Shown in pieces: positions 46,192 to 55,472 of a DNA stretch of 64,000 bases; the first letter of the stretch is position 1, and each line of letters starts with the position of its first letter. Made by a program: the position numbers and the translations under genes. The stretch is taken from the NCBI RefSeq assembly GCF_003119195.2, contig NZ_CP022253.1:1010001-1074000 (forward strand), read 5' to 3'. Under the pieces are notes generated by a model. The model was not told where the DNA came from. It did no database searches and saw only the letters and a list, made by a program, of their open reading frames with translations. Source of the DNA: Azospirillum baldaniorum (GTDB taxonomy: Bacteria; Pseudomonadota; Alphaproteobacteria; Azospirillales; Azospirillaceae).

Positions 46192-47959
46192 CGGTGCTGC
46201 CTTTCGGTTGCGCGGGCGGAGGCGGCGGTGCGGGCGGGGTCGTCTGACCGGCGGTGTTGATGTAGGTGGCGTTGATGACGTCGGGGGAAGCCTCGTCCAC
46301 CGGCTGGACGCCCAGCAGCGGGCCGATCTGCTTCACGATCCGGCCGACCGCGGGAGCGGCGACCCAGCCGCCGGTGGCGAAGCCGTAGGTCTTCTTGGTG
46401 CCCTTCGGCTCGTCCACCAGGACATAGACGATGTAGCGCGGGTCGTGCATCGGGAAGGCGCCGAGGAACGACGACATGCGGGAGTTCCGGACGTAGCTCC
46501 GGCCCTTCTGCTTCTCCGCCGTGCCGGTCTTCCCGCCGACGACGTAGCCCTTGGCGTTGGCCGACTTCGCCGTGCCGTCGGTGACCACGAAGCGGAACAG
46601 GCGGCGCATCATCGCCGAGGTCTTCGGGCTGATGACCTGCTCGCCCGGCACCTCGACCGCGGGGTCGCGCTTCAGCAGGGTCGGCGGGTGGAGCACGCCG
46701 CCGTTGATGATCGAGGCGGCGGCGTTGACCGTGTGCATCGGGCTGACCGACATGCCGTGGCCGAAGGAGATGGTCATGGTGTTGACCTCACGCCACGGGT
46801 TCGGCACCAGCGGCCAACCGTTCTCCGGCAGCTCCAGTGAGGTCGGGCGGGTCATGCCCAGCTTGGTCATGAAGGACTTCTGGTGCTGCACGCCCAGCGA
46901 CATGGCCATGCGCACCGAGCCCAGGTTCGACGATTCCTGGAACACCTCGGCCACCGTCAGGTTGTGGCGAAAGGGGTGGTATTCGCGGATCGTGAAGCGG
47001 CCGACCTGGATGTTGTTGATCGTGTCGAAGGTGTCGGAGACGCGGATCTTGCCCGAATCCAGCGACATCGCCGTGTTGAAGATCTTGAAGGTGGAGCCCA
47101 TCTCGTACACGCCGAGCGTCGCGCGGTTGAACAGCGTGTCCGGGTCAAGTCCCGTCGGGTTGTGCGGGTCGAAATCGGGCAGCGAGACCATCGACATGAC
47201 TTCGCCGTTGCGGACATCATAAATGATGCCGGTGGCGCCGATGGCGCTGAACTCGTCGATCGTCGTCTGCAATTCCTTCTTCATGATGTGCTGAAGGCGC
47301 AGGTCGATCGACAGCTGCAGCGGCTTCGGGTCGGTGGTCAGCCGCTTGTTGAACTGCTGCTCCAGCCCGGCGAGGCCGTTGTTGTCCACGCCGGTGAAGC
47401 CGACCAGATGCGAGGTCAGGTTGGAGGCCGGGTAGAAGCGGCGCTCCTCCCGTTCGAAATAGACGCCGGGCAGGCCGAGCCGGAACACCGCCGCCTGCTG
47501 CTTGGGCGTCAGGTTGCGCTTGATCCAGACGAACCGCTTGTCGCCGCTGAGCTTGGTCAGCAGGTCCTTGTAGTCCAGCTCGGGCAGGGCGGTGGTCAGC
47601 TTGCGCGCCACCTCGTCCGGGCGGCTGATCAGCTTCGGGTCGGCGTAGAGCGACTGCGTGGCGAGCGAGGTCGCCAGCAGGTTGCCGTTGCGGTCCACGA
47701 TGTCGGCGCGGTTGACCGGCGGGGCGTCGACCTCCGCGGCCATGCGCGGGCGCGGCTCCGCCGCATGGTTGAACAGCGTCGCGTCCACCAGCTTCACGCC
47801 GATGGCGGAAAAGACCACGGCGACCATGGCCGCGGTCACCATCAACCGGTTCCGGCTCTGCTCCAGCGCGACCGACAGCGACGTCCGCGGCTTGGAAGCC
47901 GGGGGCGGAACGCTGTAGGCGCCGTGCGCGGGATCGATGCCGGGCGGCGGAACGCTCAT
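46154..47959 (-). CDS. ftsI: Septal transpeptidase FtsI (PBP3)
   Basis: A 601-residue class B penicillin-binding protein cross-linking septal peptidoglycan. ATG 47959 overlaps the ftsL stop by ATGA. One N-terminal transmembrane helix (LMVTAAMVAVVFSAIGVKLVD) is followed by the pedestal (NRADIVDRNGNLLATSL). The transpeptidase domain has SxxK in GSTFKIF (about residue 290), SxN in ESSNLGS and KTGT in VGGKTGTAEKQ (about 475). It ends in a Pro-rich extension (TPPAPPPPPAQP) of about 30 residues, beyond the usual end. Confidence 0.96.
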   Translation of the reverse strand: MSVPPPGIDPAHGAYSVPPPASKPRTSLSVALEQSRNRLMVTAAMVAVVFSAIGVKLVDATLFNHAAEPRPRMAAEVDAPPVNRADIVDRNGNLLATSLATQSLYADPKLISRPDEVARKLTTALPELDYKDLLTKLSGDKRFVWIKRNLTPKQQAAVFRLGLPGVYFEREERRFYPASNLTSHLVGFTGVDNNGLAGLEQQFNKRLTTDPKPLQLSIDLRLQHIMKKELQTTIDEFSAIGATGIIYDVRNGEVMSMVSLPDFDPHNPTGLDPDTLFNRATLGVYEMGSTFKIFNTAMSLDSGKIRVSDTFDTINNIQVGRFTIREYHPFRHNLTVAEVFQESSNLGSVRMAMSLGVQHQKSFMTKLGMTRPTSLELPENGWPLVPNPWREVNTMTISFGHGMSVSPMHTVNAAASIINGGVLHPPTLLKRDPAVEVPGEQVISPKTSAMMRRLFRFVVTDGTAKSANAKGYVVGGKTGTAEKQKGRSYVRNSRMSSFLGAFPMHDPRYIVYVLVDEPKGTKKTYGFATGGWVAAPAVGRIVKQIGPLLGVQPVDEASPDVINATYINTAGQTTPPAPPPPPAQPKGSTVASVPPAGNKPR

Positions 47960-48675
47960 CGGTTGGCTCCGAGACGGGCGACGAGAAGACCGATGCTGTC
48001 ATGCGGGGCGGCCGGCGGCGGGGCGGCTTGGAAGCCGGCCTGCTGCGGCTGCGGACGGGCCGCGGGCGGCGCCAGCGTCCGGGAGGTGACCGGCGGCTTG
48101 GTGGCGACCTCCGTCGGCTTGGTCGTTACCACCGGAGCCGGGGCGGACTTGGCGGCGGAGGGCAGGGGCGGGACCTTGGCCGAGGCGGGCACGATGGCCG
48201 AGGGCTTGATCGGGGCCGGCTTGATCGGCGAGGCCGAGGCCGGAATGATCACGCCGCCCTGAATGCCACCCTGAACGATGGCGCCGCCGCCCACGACGCT
48301 GTCCCCGGTCGAGGCCGTCGCCACGTTCGGCGCCTTGCCCGGCGTCTGGTTGCGGACCATCGGCGGCAGCGGGGCCTCCTCCGGCGCGACGGTGGGGGAG
48401 GGGCGCATCGGCACGATGTTCATCGCCACGAACTGGCGCGCCTCGGTCGGCTGCAGCGCCAGATGCTCGCGCGACAGATTCTCGAGACGGGTCGGGTCGT
48501 TGAGGAAGCTCCACTCGGCCTTGAGGACCTGGATGGCCTCCTGCTCCACCATGATCTTGCGGTTGAGCGAGCCCAGCTTTTCCTCCAGCTCCTGAACCTC
48601 GTAGCTGGTCTCGAACAGGACGAAGCCGGCGGCGGCGATCAGGCCACCCCAGAAAAGTGCGGATTTGTATTTCAT
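47956..48675 (-). CDS. ftsL: Cell division protein FtsL with long Pro/Ala-rich extension
   Basis: Encodes 239 residues. ATG 48675 overlaps rsmH by ATGA and the stop overlaps ftsI by ATGA. The first 100 residues are FtsL-like: a short cytoplasmic tail, one membrane helix ([16 protein letters not shown]), then a leucine-zipper-type coiled coil ([34 protein letters not shown]) and [19 protein letters not shown]. The remaining 140 residues are Pro/Ala/Thr-rich, absent in short FtsL proteins such as that of E. coli, and probably disordered in the periplasm. Confidence 0.88.
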   Translation of the reverse strand: MKYKSALFWGGLIAAAGFVLFETSYEVQELEEKLGSLNRKIMVEQEAIQVLKAEWSFLNDPTRLENLSREHLALQPTEARQFVAMNIVPMRPSPTVAPEEAPLPPMVRNQTPGKAPNVATASTGDSVVGGGAIVQGGIQGGVIIPASASPIKPAPIKPSAIVPASAKVPPLPSAAKSAPAPVVTTKPTEVATKPPVTSRTLAPPAARPQPQQAGFQAAPPPAAPHDSIGLLVARLGANR

Positions 48676-49682
48676 GCCGCCTCCTTGCCGGGCGCCGGAT
48701 AGGCCGGCGCCGCCGTGCGTTCAGCCGCGCGCAGCCGGGCAGAGCGCGCGCGTGGGTTGCTGTGGGCTTCCTGGTCCGTCGGCACGATGGGCTTGCGCGA
48801 CAGGAGCCGGAAGGATGGGGAGCGCGCGTCCGCCGCAAGGCTCGGCGCGTGTCGGGACGGGGAGGGCGGGGGCGAGGAGCGTTCCTTCAGGAACGTCTTC
48901 ACTTCCCGGTCCTCCAGCGAATGGAAGGAGACGACGGCGAGACGGCCGCCGGGCTTCAGAAGGGATTCGGCGGCGGCGAGGCCGCGGCGCAGCTCGCCCA
49001 GCTCATCGTTCACATGGATGCGCAGCGCCTGGAAGGTGCGGGTCGCCGGGTCGATGGCGTCGCCCTTCCCCTTCGGCACCACCGACCGTACCACGTCGGC
49101 CAGCTGCTTGGTGCGCGCGAACGGGGTGTCCAGACGCGCGGCGATGATGGCGCGGGCCACGCGGCGGGCCATGCGCTCCTCGCCGTAATGGAAGATGATG
49201 TCGGCCAGCTCGTCCTGGGTGGCGGTGTTCACCACGTCGGCGGCGGTCGGCCCATCGCGTCCCATCCGCATGTCGAGCGGACCGTCGAATCGGAAGGAGA
49301 AGCCGCGCTCCGGTTCGTCGATCTGCGGGGAGGAGACGCCGATGTCCAGCGCCACGCCGTCCACCGATTCGACGCCGTGCCCGGCGAGCAGCCGGTCCAT
49401 GTCGCCGAATCGGCCTTCGACGATCTCCAGCCGGCCCGGATAGGCGAGGGCGAGCTGGCGGCCGCGCTCGATGGCTTCGGGATCACGGTCGATTCCCCAG
49501 ACCCGGCAGTCGGCACGATCGAGAATCGCGCGGGAATAGCCGCCGGCGCCGAAGGTGCCGTCCACATAGACGCCGCCGTCGCGCGGGGAGAGCGCGTCCA
49601 CGACCTCGTTCAGCAGGACGGAGATGTGGGGGGAAGCCGGGACGGCGGCGGTGGGAGCGGGGCCAGGGGGCTTCACGATCAT
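48672..49682 (-). CDS. rsmH: 16S rRNA (cytosine-1402-N4) methyltransferase RsmH
   Basis: A 336-residue SAM-dependent methyltransferase. ATG 49682 overlaps the mraZ stop (ATGA). [14 protein letters not shown] opens the family domain; the SAM site is [18 protein letters not shown] with GIDRDPEAI; later [29 protein letters not shown] and [16 protein letters not shown] are signatures. The end ([25 protein letters not shown]) is the usual C-terminal motif. The N-terminal 15 residues are Pro-rich. Confidence 0.96.
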   Translation of the reverse strand: MIVKPPGPAPTAAVPASPHISVLLNEVVDALSPRDGGVYVDGTFGAGGYSRAILDRADCRVWGIDRDPEAIERGRQLALAYPGRLEIVEGRFGDMDRLLAGHGVESVDGVALDIGVSSPQIDEPERGFSFRFDGPLDMRMGRDGPTAADVVNTATQDELADIIFHYGEERMARRVARAIIAARLDTPFARTKQLADVVRSVVPKGKGDAIDPATRTFQALRIHVNDELGELRRGLAAAESLLKPGGRLAVVSFHSLEDREVKTFLKERSSPPPSPSRHAPSLAADARSPSFRLLSRKPIVPTDQEAHSNPRARSARLRAAERTAAPAYPAPGKEAA

Positions 49683-50176
49683 GCGCCCTCCCCTGCCCGG
49701 CCGGCGGCGGCGCGGGACGCCTTGGCGACGATCTGGCTCAGCGAAATGTCCTTGCGCACGACCTGGTCGCGCAGCGTCTGTTCATGGGCCTTCAGGGCGC
49801 CGGGCTCCCAGATCTGGAAGGTCTTGCGGCGGCCGATGAAGGCGGCTTCCTCGTCGATTCCGGCGAACTCGGCGAGTTCCTTGGGCAGGACGATCCGGCC
49901 TTCGGTGTCCAGCGAGACGGGGATCAGCTTGCCGAAGATGAAGGTCTCGATCATGTCGCGCTCGTCCGAATCCAGATCGGGGGATTCCAAGCTTTCGGAA
50001 AGCACGTCGAGATAATCCTGATCGGCGCCTTCCAGCGCCTGATGATTCAGCGAAGGCCAGAGATAGACGGTGCCGGGAGCCGACGTCTTGGCAAGCGACT
50101 GCCGGAACTGCGCCGGGATGGAGCAGCGGCCTTTCCTGTCAACTTTGTTGACGTATGTGGACAGGAAAATGGCCAT
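49679..50176 (-). CDS. mraZ: Transcriptional regulator MraZ
   Basis: A 165-residue AbrB-like DNA-binding protein with two MraZ repeats. ATG 50176 gives the family N-terminus [25 protein letters not shown] (repeat 1); repeat 2 is [23 protein letters not shown]. These contain the DxxGR motifs contacting DNA. MraZ controls its own operon by binding TGGG direct repeats of 10-bp period; such repeats lie upstream (50297-50330). It is the first gene of the division cluster. Confidence 0.95.
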   Translation of the reverse strand: MAIFLSTYVNKVDRKGRCSIPAQFRQSLAKTSAPGTVYLWPSLNHQALEGADQDYLDVLSESLESPDLDSDERDMIETFIFGKLIPVSLDTEGRIVLPKELAEFAGIDEEAAFIGRRKTFQIWEPGALKAHEQTLRDQVVRKDISLSQIVAKASRAAAGRAGEGA

Positions 50177-50296
50177 CGGCCTGACGAACGCCCCCCTTAT
50201 CCCGTTGCCGGTCTTCGCCGTCGCGAAGCCCTATCCGCTCTTGCCGCTGAACGCGCCCGGTTTGGCTACCTTGGTTGGGTAGTTCCCCCTCCGAAC

Positions 50297-50330
50297 TGGG
50301 CTTTCATGGGATAGCATGGGACAGTTTGGG
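50297..50330. promoter_or_regulatory. Array of four TGGG repeats, candidate MraZ operator
   Basis: TGGG occurs at 50297, 50307, 50317 and 50327, exactly 10 bp apart (core CATGGGATAGCATGGGACAG); a further TGGG lies at 50276. MraZ is known to bind TGGGN repeats with 5-nt spacers, a 10-bp period. Here TGGG is on the plus strand while mraZ is on the minus strand. The array is 120-150 bp before the start codon. Confidence 0.6.
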
Positions 50331-50585
50331 CGTCAACGCCCCCTCCAGTATTCATATGGTGCTGTCAAGACTTTTGGGGCGATGTGTTGCCAGCGTGCAA
50401 ATAGGTGAACCGAATCGGCGAGAATCGGCAATATACCAGCGCGCTAATGAGCGATTACGCGGCGTTGCCCCACAGAGTTCGCAGGATGTTCCGTGAGTCC
50501 CGCGAATGGTTCCCACCATGTGGCTTTCCATAAAGGCGAATCGCACCCTACGAATGGTATAGCCTGCTGGGGTAACCTGCCGTGG

Positions 50586-50663
50586 TGGGGCATGGGACGG
50601 CATGGGAATTTGCCCCACAGTTATCCACCGGCTGTGGATGAAGCTGGGGACATCTGTGGACAA
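50586..50663. promoter_or_regulatory. Second TGGG cluster and DnaA-box-like sequences
   Basis: GCATGGGACGGCATGGGAA has TGGG at 50593 and 50603 (10 bp apart), matching the first array closely. Just after it come TTATCCACC (50621-50629), TGTGGATGA (50633-50641) and TGTGGACAA (50655-50663). Read on the appropriate strand, these are one to two bases from the DnaA box TTATNCACA. Confidence 0.4.
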
Positions 50664-50732
50664 GGGGGCGCCATCCCAGTCCCGCGCCGCGGAAAAGGGG
50701 TGGTCCGGTGATCCGGAGGTGGTGGGGATAAA

Positions 50733-51135
<403 letters not shown>

Positions 51136-51195
51136 CGGCACTGTGTACAGAGTCGCCGTTCGATTCGCAACGGTGTTCGGAGGCGATTCGGATTC

Positions 51196-51906
51196 TCAGC
51201 GCCCGGTCATCCGCAGCAGCGCGCGCAGGCGGCGCAGCGTTTCCGGATCGGGCTTCCCGGTCAGGCGTTCGGGGTGGAAATGGCGCTGGAAGGACAGCAG
51301 GACCCGCGATTCGGCGGTGTCGTACCCATAGCGTCCCAGAAGCGCCGCCACATCCTCTGCAGACTCCGCCGAGTCGATCGGCGTGTCGTCCACCGCGGTT
51401 GGCTGGGGCCACAGCCCGATTCCGCGCGCGGCCAGCCCCGGCCAGTCGAACAGCTCGCCGGGGTCCTCCTTGCGGGCGGGCGCGATGTCGCTGTGGCCGA
51501 GCACATCGGCCGGTGCGATTCCATGCCGGCCCATGATGTCGAGGCAGAGATCGGCCACGGCGGCCATCTGGACGGCGGGGAAGGGGCGGTAGCCGAACTC
51601 GTGCCCCGGATTGACGATCTCGATTCCGATGGAGCGGCTGTTCACGTCGGCCTGCCCCCTCCAGGAGGACAGGCCGGCGTGCCAGGCGCGGCGGTCCTCC
51701 GGCACATGGGCGTAGACGGTACCGTCCTCGTCCACCGTGTAGTGGGCGCTGACCTGGGCGGCGGGCTCGCACAGCCGGGTCAGCGCCGACTCGGCGGTGG
51801 GCATCCCCGTGTAATGGAGGATCAGCAGCTCCACTACCACCCCCTCGGGCCGCGGCCCGTGGTTGGGGGAAGGGCGGTCGATGCATCCGGTGCCCGTGCG
51901 CATCAT
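51196..51906 (-). CDS. N-acetylmuramoyl-L-alanine amidase (AmiD-type)
   Basis: A 236-residue zinc amidase cleaving the MurNAc-L-Ala bond. ATG 51906 has GAGG 5 nt upstream. The Amidase_2 fold shows LLILHYTG with the first Zn His, WHAGLSSWRGQADVNSRSIGIEIVNPG, and GHSDIAPARKEDPGELFDW with the second His and the third ligand. No signal peptide is evident, suggesting a cytoplasmic cell-wall recycling enzyme (AmpD-like) or lost lipobox. The C-terminal helix repeats (about residues 175-230) resemble a peptidoglycan-binding domain. It lies upstream of rnpB on the same strand. Confidence 0.9.
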   Translation of the reverse strand: MMRTGTGCIDRPSPNHGPRPEGVVVELLILHYTGMPTAESALTRLCEPAAQVSAHYTVDEDGTVYAHVPEDRRAWHAGLSSWRGQADVNSRSIGIEIVNPGHEFGYRPFPAVQMAAVADLCLDIMGRHGIAPADVLGHSDIAPARKEDPGELFDWPGLAARGIGLWPQPTAVDDTPIDSAESAEDVAALLGRYGYDTAESRVLLSFQRHFHPERLTGKPDPETLRRLRALLRMTGR

Positions 51907-51913
51907 GGTGTCC

Positions 51914-52792
51914 TCAGGTCGGATTCGTCACCTTCTCCGCCAGCGCCGTGGGGCGCCGCTTCACGATGACGGCCATGCCGCCCACGGTCAACAGCCCGCC
52001 CAGGACCAGACGGAGCGTGAAGGGATCGTCCATCAGCAGAACGCCCGCCAGAACGCCGAAGACCGGCACGGTCAGCAGGAAGGGCATGGTCTGGTTGACC
52101 GAGTATTTGCGCAGCAGCGGGTACCACATCCCATAGGCGCCCATGGTCACGCCCACCGCCATGTAGGCGACGGAGCCCCAGCCCCACAGGGTGGCGTCGG
52201 TGAGCGCGGCCATCTGCCCCTCCTCGAACAGGAAGGAGAGCAGGAGCAGCTGCGGGGCGGCGAACAGCGCCATCCAGCCGTTCAGCGCGAAGCCGTCCAC
52301 CCCGACGATCATCTTCATCTGGATGCTGGCGACGGCGAAGGCGAAGCTGGCGCCCAGGATCATGAACAGCGGCACCAGCGATCCGGACAGCCGCGGCTCC
52401 CCCGCGATCACCGCGACGCCGGCGAAGGCCGCGGCCATGCCGATGGCCCGGCGCCAGCCCAGCTTGTCCTTGAAGATCAGTGCGGCCAGCAGGGAGGAGA
52501 AGGGCACCTGCGCCTGCGCGGCCAGCGAGGCGGTGGCCGCGTCGATGCCGTTCAGCCCGGTGAACATCAGCGGAAAATGCACGGTCCCCAGCGTCACCGA
52601 CAGAATCGCGATGGGCCGCACCGCGCTCCACGGGATTCGCTTGAAGGGCAGGATCAGCGCCGCCACCGCGATGAAGCGCAGGGCCATGATGAACAGCGGC
52701 GGGAACTCGGCCAGTCCCCATTTGGCGACAACGAAGTTCAGGCCCCAGATCGCCATGACCAGGAGCGCCAGCAGCGAGTCGCGCAGACTCAT
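51914..52792 (-). CDS. EamA/DMT-family transporter
   Basis: A 292-residue membrane protein with ten hydrophobic helices in two EamA repeats: MAIWGLNFVVAKWGLAEFPPLFIMALRF and LGTVHFPLMFTGLNGIDAATASLAAQAQVPF in the first, and SFAFAVASIQMKM and PVFGVLAGVLLMDDPFTLRLVLGG in the second. Substrates of this family include metabolites and amino acids, often exported; no substrate can be inferred here. ATG 52792 overlaps the stop of the ABC-F gene (ATGA), so the two form an operon. Confidence 0.9.
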   Translation of the reverse strand: MSLRDSLLALLVMAIWGLNFVVAKWGLAEFPPLFIMALRFIAVAALILPFKRIPWSAVRPIAILSVTLGTVHFPLMFTGLNGIDAATASLAAQAQVPFSSLLAALIFKDKLGWRRAIGMAAAFAGVAVIAGEPRLSGSLVPLFMILGASFAFAVASIQMKMIVGVDGFALNGWMALFAAPQLLLLSFLFEEGQMAALTDATLWGWGSVAYMAVGVTMGAYGMWYPLLRKYSVNQTMPFLLTVPVFGVLAGVLLMDDPFTLRLVLGGLLTVGGMAVIVKRRPTALAEKVTNPT

Positions 52793-54615
52793 CCGCGGCC
52801 GCCTTCCAGCTCCTCGCGCAGGGCCTCCAGCTCCAGCCAGCGCTCCTCGGCGGCGGCCAGCTCGTTTTGTTTCGCCTGCAACTGATCGGACGTCTTCTGG
52901 AACTTGGCGGCGTCGCGGGCGAACAGGTCGGGATCGGCCAGCGCCGCTTCGAGCTTCGCCACCTCCGCGGTCAGCTTGTCCATGCGGGCGGGCAGGTCGT
53001 CCAGCTCCCGCTGGTCCTTGTAGCTCAGCTTGCCCTTCGGCTTGGCGGCCGCCGGAGCGGCAGCGGGCTTCGCCTTGGCCGGGGCGGCGGCCTTCTCCTT
53101 GGGCGGCGGGCGCTGCACCAGATAGTCGGAGTAGCCGCCGGGATATTCGGCGATCACGCCGTCCCCCTCCACCGCGATGGTGCTGGTGACCAGCCGGTCG
53201 AGGAAGTCGCGGTCGTGGCTGACCAGCAGCAGCGTGCCCTGGTAGTCGCCGAGCACATCCTCCAGCAGGTCCAGCGTGTCCATGTCGAGGTCGTTGGTCG
53301 GCTCGTCGAGGATCATCATATTGCTGGGCCGCGCGAACAGCCGGGCGAGCAGCAGCCGGTTGCGCTCTCCGCCGGACAGCGCCTTGACCGGGCTGTCGAG
53401 CTGGCGCGTGTCGAACAGGAAGTCGCGCATGTAGCCGGCAACGTGGCGCGGCTGGCCGTTGACCATCACGCTGTCGCCGCCAAAGGGGCAGAGCACCTTG
53501 CGGATGGTGTCCTCGGGGTCCAGCCCGTCGCGCCGTTGGTCGAAATAGGCGGTTTCCATGTTGGTGCCCAGCCGGACCGTGCCCTCGTCGGGCTCCATCT
53601 GGCCGGTCAGCATCTTCAGCAGGGTGGTCTTGCCGGCGCCGTTCGGCCCGATCAGCCCGACCCGGTCGCCGCGCAGGATGCGGGTGGAGAAGTCGTTGAC
53701 GATGGTCTTGCGGCCGTCCGCCGTGTCGAAGCCCTTGGAGATGCGCTCGGCCTCGATGACCAAGCGCCCGCCGCGCTCGGCCTCGGCGACGGCGAGCTTG
53801 GCCTGCTGGCCACCCTTGATGCGCTCGGCGCGGTCGGTGCGGAGCTGGAGCAGGGCGCGCACGCGGCCCATGTTGCGGGTGCGCCGGGCCGAGATGCCCT
53901 CGCGCAGCCATTTCATCTCGCCTTCGATCTTGCGGTCGAGCTTCTGGGCGGCAATCTCCTCCGATTCGAACACCTCGGCCTGCCAGGTCTCGAACTCGGC
54001 GAAGCCGCGGTCGGTGGCGCGCACCGTGCCGCGGTCCAGCCACAGCGTGCGCTTGGCCAGCCGGTTCAGGAAGCTGCGGTCGTGCGAGATCAGCAGCAGA
54101 CCGCCGCGGTAGGCCAGCAGTTCCTCCTCCAGCCACTCGATGGTGGGGAGGTCGAGGTGGTTGGTCGGCTCGTCCAGCAGCATGACGTCGGGGGCGCCGA
54201 CCAGCGTGCGGGCCAGCGCCGTGCGCCGCGCCTCGCCGCCCGACAGCGTGTTGGGGTCGAGATGGCCGGGCACCTGGAGCCGGTCCAGCACGGCGTCCAC
54301 CCGGTGCGTCTCGTCCCGCTCGTCGGCGGGCAGGCCGGCGGCGACGTAGTCGTGGACGGTGGCGCAGCCGGTGAAGTCCGGCTCCTGCGGCAAATAGGCG
54401 ATGCGGGCGCCCGGCTGGGTGAAGACGGTGCCGCCGTCCGGCTGGATCATGCCAGCCAGCACCTTCATCAGCGTCGATTTGCCGGACCCGTTCCGCCCGA
54501 CCAGACAGGCCTTGTCGCCCCGCCCGATGGACAGGTCGATGGTTTCGAACAGCGGACGGCCACCGAAGGTGACGGACACGCCCTGGAGCGCGGTGATCGG
54601 AGCGGGAGGAGCCAT
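52789..54615 (-). CDS. uup: ABC-F family ATPase (Uup-like)
   Basis: A 608-residue soluble protein with two ABC ATPase domains and no membrane segments. Domain 1: VGRNGSGKSTLMKVLAG, LSGGEARRTALARTL, VMLLDEPTNHLDL. Domain 2: IGPNGAGKTTLLKMLTG, LSGGERNRLLLARLF, MMILDEPTNDLDMDT. A Pro/Ala/Lys-rich linker leads to a C-terminal coiled coil (DLPARMDKLTAEVAKLEAALADPDL), as in Uup, which acts on DNA or ribosome-associated structures. Start ATG 54615 is 31 bp after a TATATA promoter element. The EamA transporter gene is coupled to it by ATGA. Confidence 0.92.
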   Translation of the reverse strand: MAPPAPITALQGVSVTFGGRPLFETIDLSIGRGDKACLVGRNGSGKSTLMKVLAGMIQPDGGTVFTQPGARIAYLPQEPDFTGCATVHDYVAAGLPADERDETHRVDAVLDRLQVPGHLDPNTLSGGEARRTALARTLVGAPDVMLLDEPTNHLDLPTIEWLEEELLAYRGGLLLISHDRSFLNRLAKRTLWLDRGTVRATDRGFAEFETWQAEVFESEEIAAQKLDRKIEGEMKWLREGISARRTRNMGRVRALLQLRTDRAERIKGGQQAKLAVAEAERGGRLVIEAERISKGFDTADGRKTIVNDFSTRILRGDRVGLIGPNGAGKTTLLKMLTGQMEPDEGTVRLGTNMETAYFDQRRDGLDPEDTIRKVLCPFGGDSVMVNGQPRHVAGYMRDFLFDTRQLDSPVKALSGGERNRLLLARLFARPSNMMILDEPTNDLDMDTLDLLEDVLGDYQGTLLLVSHDRDFLDRLVTSTIAVEGDGVIAEYPGGYSDYLVQRPPPKEKAAAPAKAKPAAAPAAAKPKGKLSYKDQRELDDLPARMDKLTAEVAKLEAALADPDLFARDAAKFQKTSDQLQAKQNELAAAEERWLELEALREELEGGRG

Positions 54616-54646
54616 GACCCAACGGTACGGTGTGCGGAGGTGTGCT

Positions 54647-54652
54647 TATATA
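54647..54652 (-). promoter_or_regulatory. -10 element of the ABC-F/EamA operon
   Basis: On the minus strand GCACGCTATATAAGC includes TATATA 31 bp before the start codon. No convincing -35 hexamer stands out, but the position and the resemblance to the bamD and helicase elements support it. Confidence 0.4.
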
Positions 54653-54734
54653 GCGTGCGGTCCGCAGGCTCGCGACACCCGATTGCGCCGGGGCGGGGAT
54701 GCGTCGGCAGGGCAGGAAGGCGCGACGCCTGACT

Positions 54735-55472
54735 TTACCCGCGCGCGCGCTCCTTCTCGATCCGGTCGAAGGCGGCGTTGATGGCGGCGACCTTCTGCGT
54801 CGCCAGATCCACGAACTCCTGCGGCATGCCCTGGGCGATCAGCACGTCCGGATGATGCTCGCGCACCAAGCGGCGGTGCGCGGCCTTGATCGCTTCGTCG
54901 CTGGCCCGGCGGGAGACGCCGAGCACGCCGTAGGGATCGGTCTCGTTCGGCGTGCCGGCGATGTGGTGGCCGGCGACGATGCGCTCGAACTCCTCGTCGG
55001 TGAAACCGAAGATGTGGGCGACCGTGCGCAGATACTCGACTTCCGTCTCGTGCAGCTCGTCGTCGGCCTCGGCGATGGCCAGCAGGCTGTCGAGCAGTTC
55101 CTCCAGAACGGCGCGGCGGTCCTCGAACAGGCCGGCGATCTGCTGGGCGTATTCCTCGAAGCCGTGGGTGTCCTTGCGGGCGAGGTCGAAGACGTGGCCC
55201 ACCGTGTCCAGCTCCTCCGGCGGGACGCGGAACAGGCGCTTGAAGGTGTCCACCTCCACCCGCTTCACCACGCCGTCGGCGCGGGCCATCTTCGCCGACA
55301 GGGCGATCACGCCGATGGTGAAGGCGATGGACTTGGTGGCGTCCGCCGGGCCGCACAGGCCGCGGATGCCGCGCCCCACCGCGTAACCGGCGGCAAGACC
55401 GATCAGGCCCCCGATCGGCCCGCCGATGGTGAAACCGGCCGCCCCGCCCAGGACGCTGCCCCAGATGCTCAT
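54735..55472 (-). CDS. TerB/J-domain protein (DjlA-like)
   Basis: Encodes 245 residues from ATG 55472, with GCGGAT 6 nt upstream. The N-terminus is a Gly-rich hydrophobic hairpin (GGAAGFTIGGPIGGLIGLAAGYAVG, about residues 9-33) like the membrane anchor of DjlA. A TerB-type helical domain follows (ATKSIAFTIGVIALSAKMARADGVV to EVEYLRTVAHIFGFTDEEFE). The C-terminal J domain has DPYGVLGVSRRASDEAIKAAHRRLVREHHPDVLIAQG with the HPD motif. It is therefore predicted to recruit DnaK at the inner membrane. Divergent from the acetyltransferase gene. Confidence 0.93.
   Translation of the reverse strand: MSIWGSVLGGAAGFTIGGPIGGLIGLAAGYAVGRGIRGLCGPADATKSIAFTIGVIALSAKMARADGVVKRVEVDTFKRLFRVPPEELDTVGHVFDLARKDTHGFEEYAQQIAGLFEDRRAVLEELLDSLLAIAEADDELHETEVEYLRTVAHIFGFTDEEFERIVAGHHIAGTPNETDPYGVLGVSRRASDEAIKAAHRRLVREHHPDVLIAQGMPQEFVDLATQKVAAINAAFDRIEKERARG

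Larger units (their letters stand above)
50177..50732. other. 556-bp control region between rnpB and mraZ
   Basis: It contains the TGGG array (50297-50330), a second TGGG cluster with DnaA-box-like sequences (50586-50663), and an AT-richer stretch (about 50340-50560). No open frame with coding bias was found. It must hold the promoter of the division operon and the 3' boundary of rnpB. Confidence 0.6.

Noticed and set aside
50586..50663. Chromosomal replication origin
   Set aside because: Only three imperfect DnaA-like boxes and no origin-type neighbours (parAB, hemE, gidA); kept only as possible DnaA sites.
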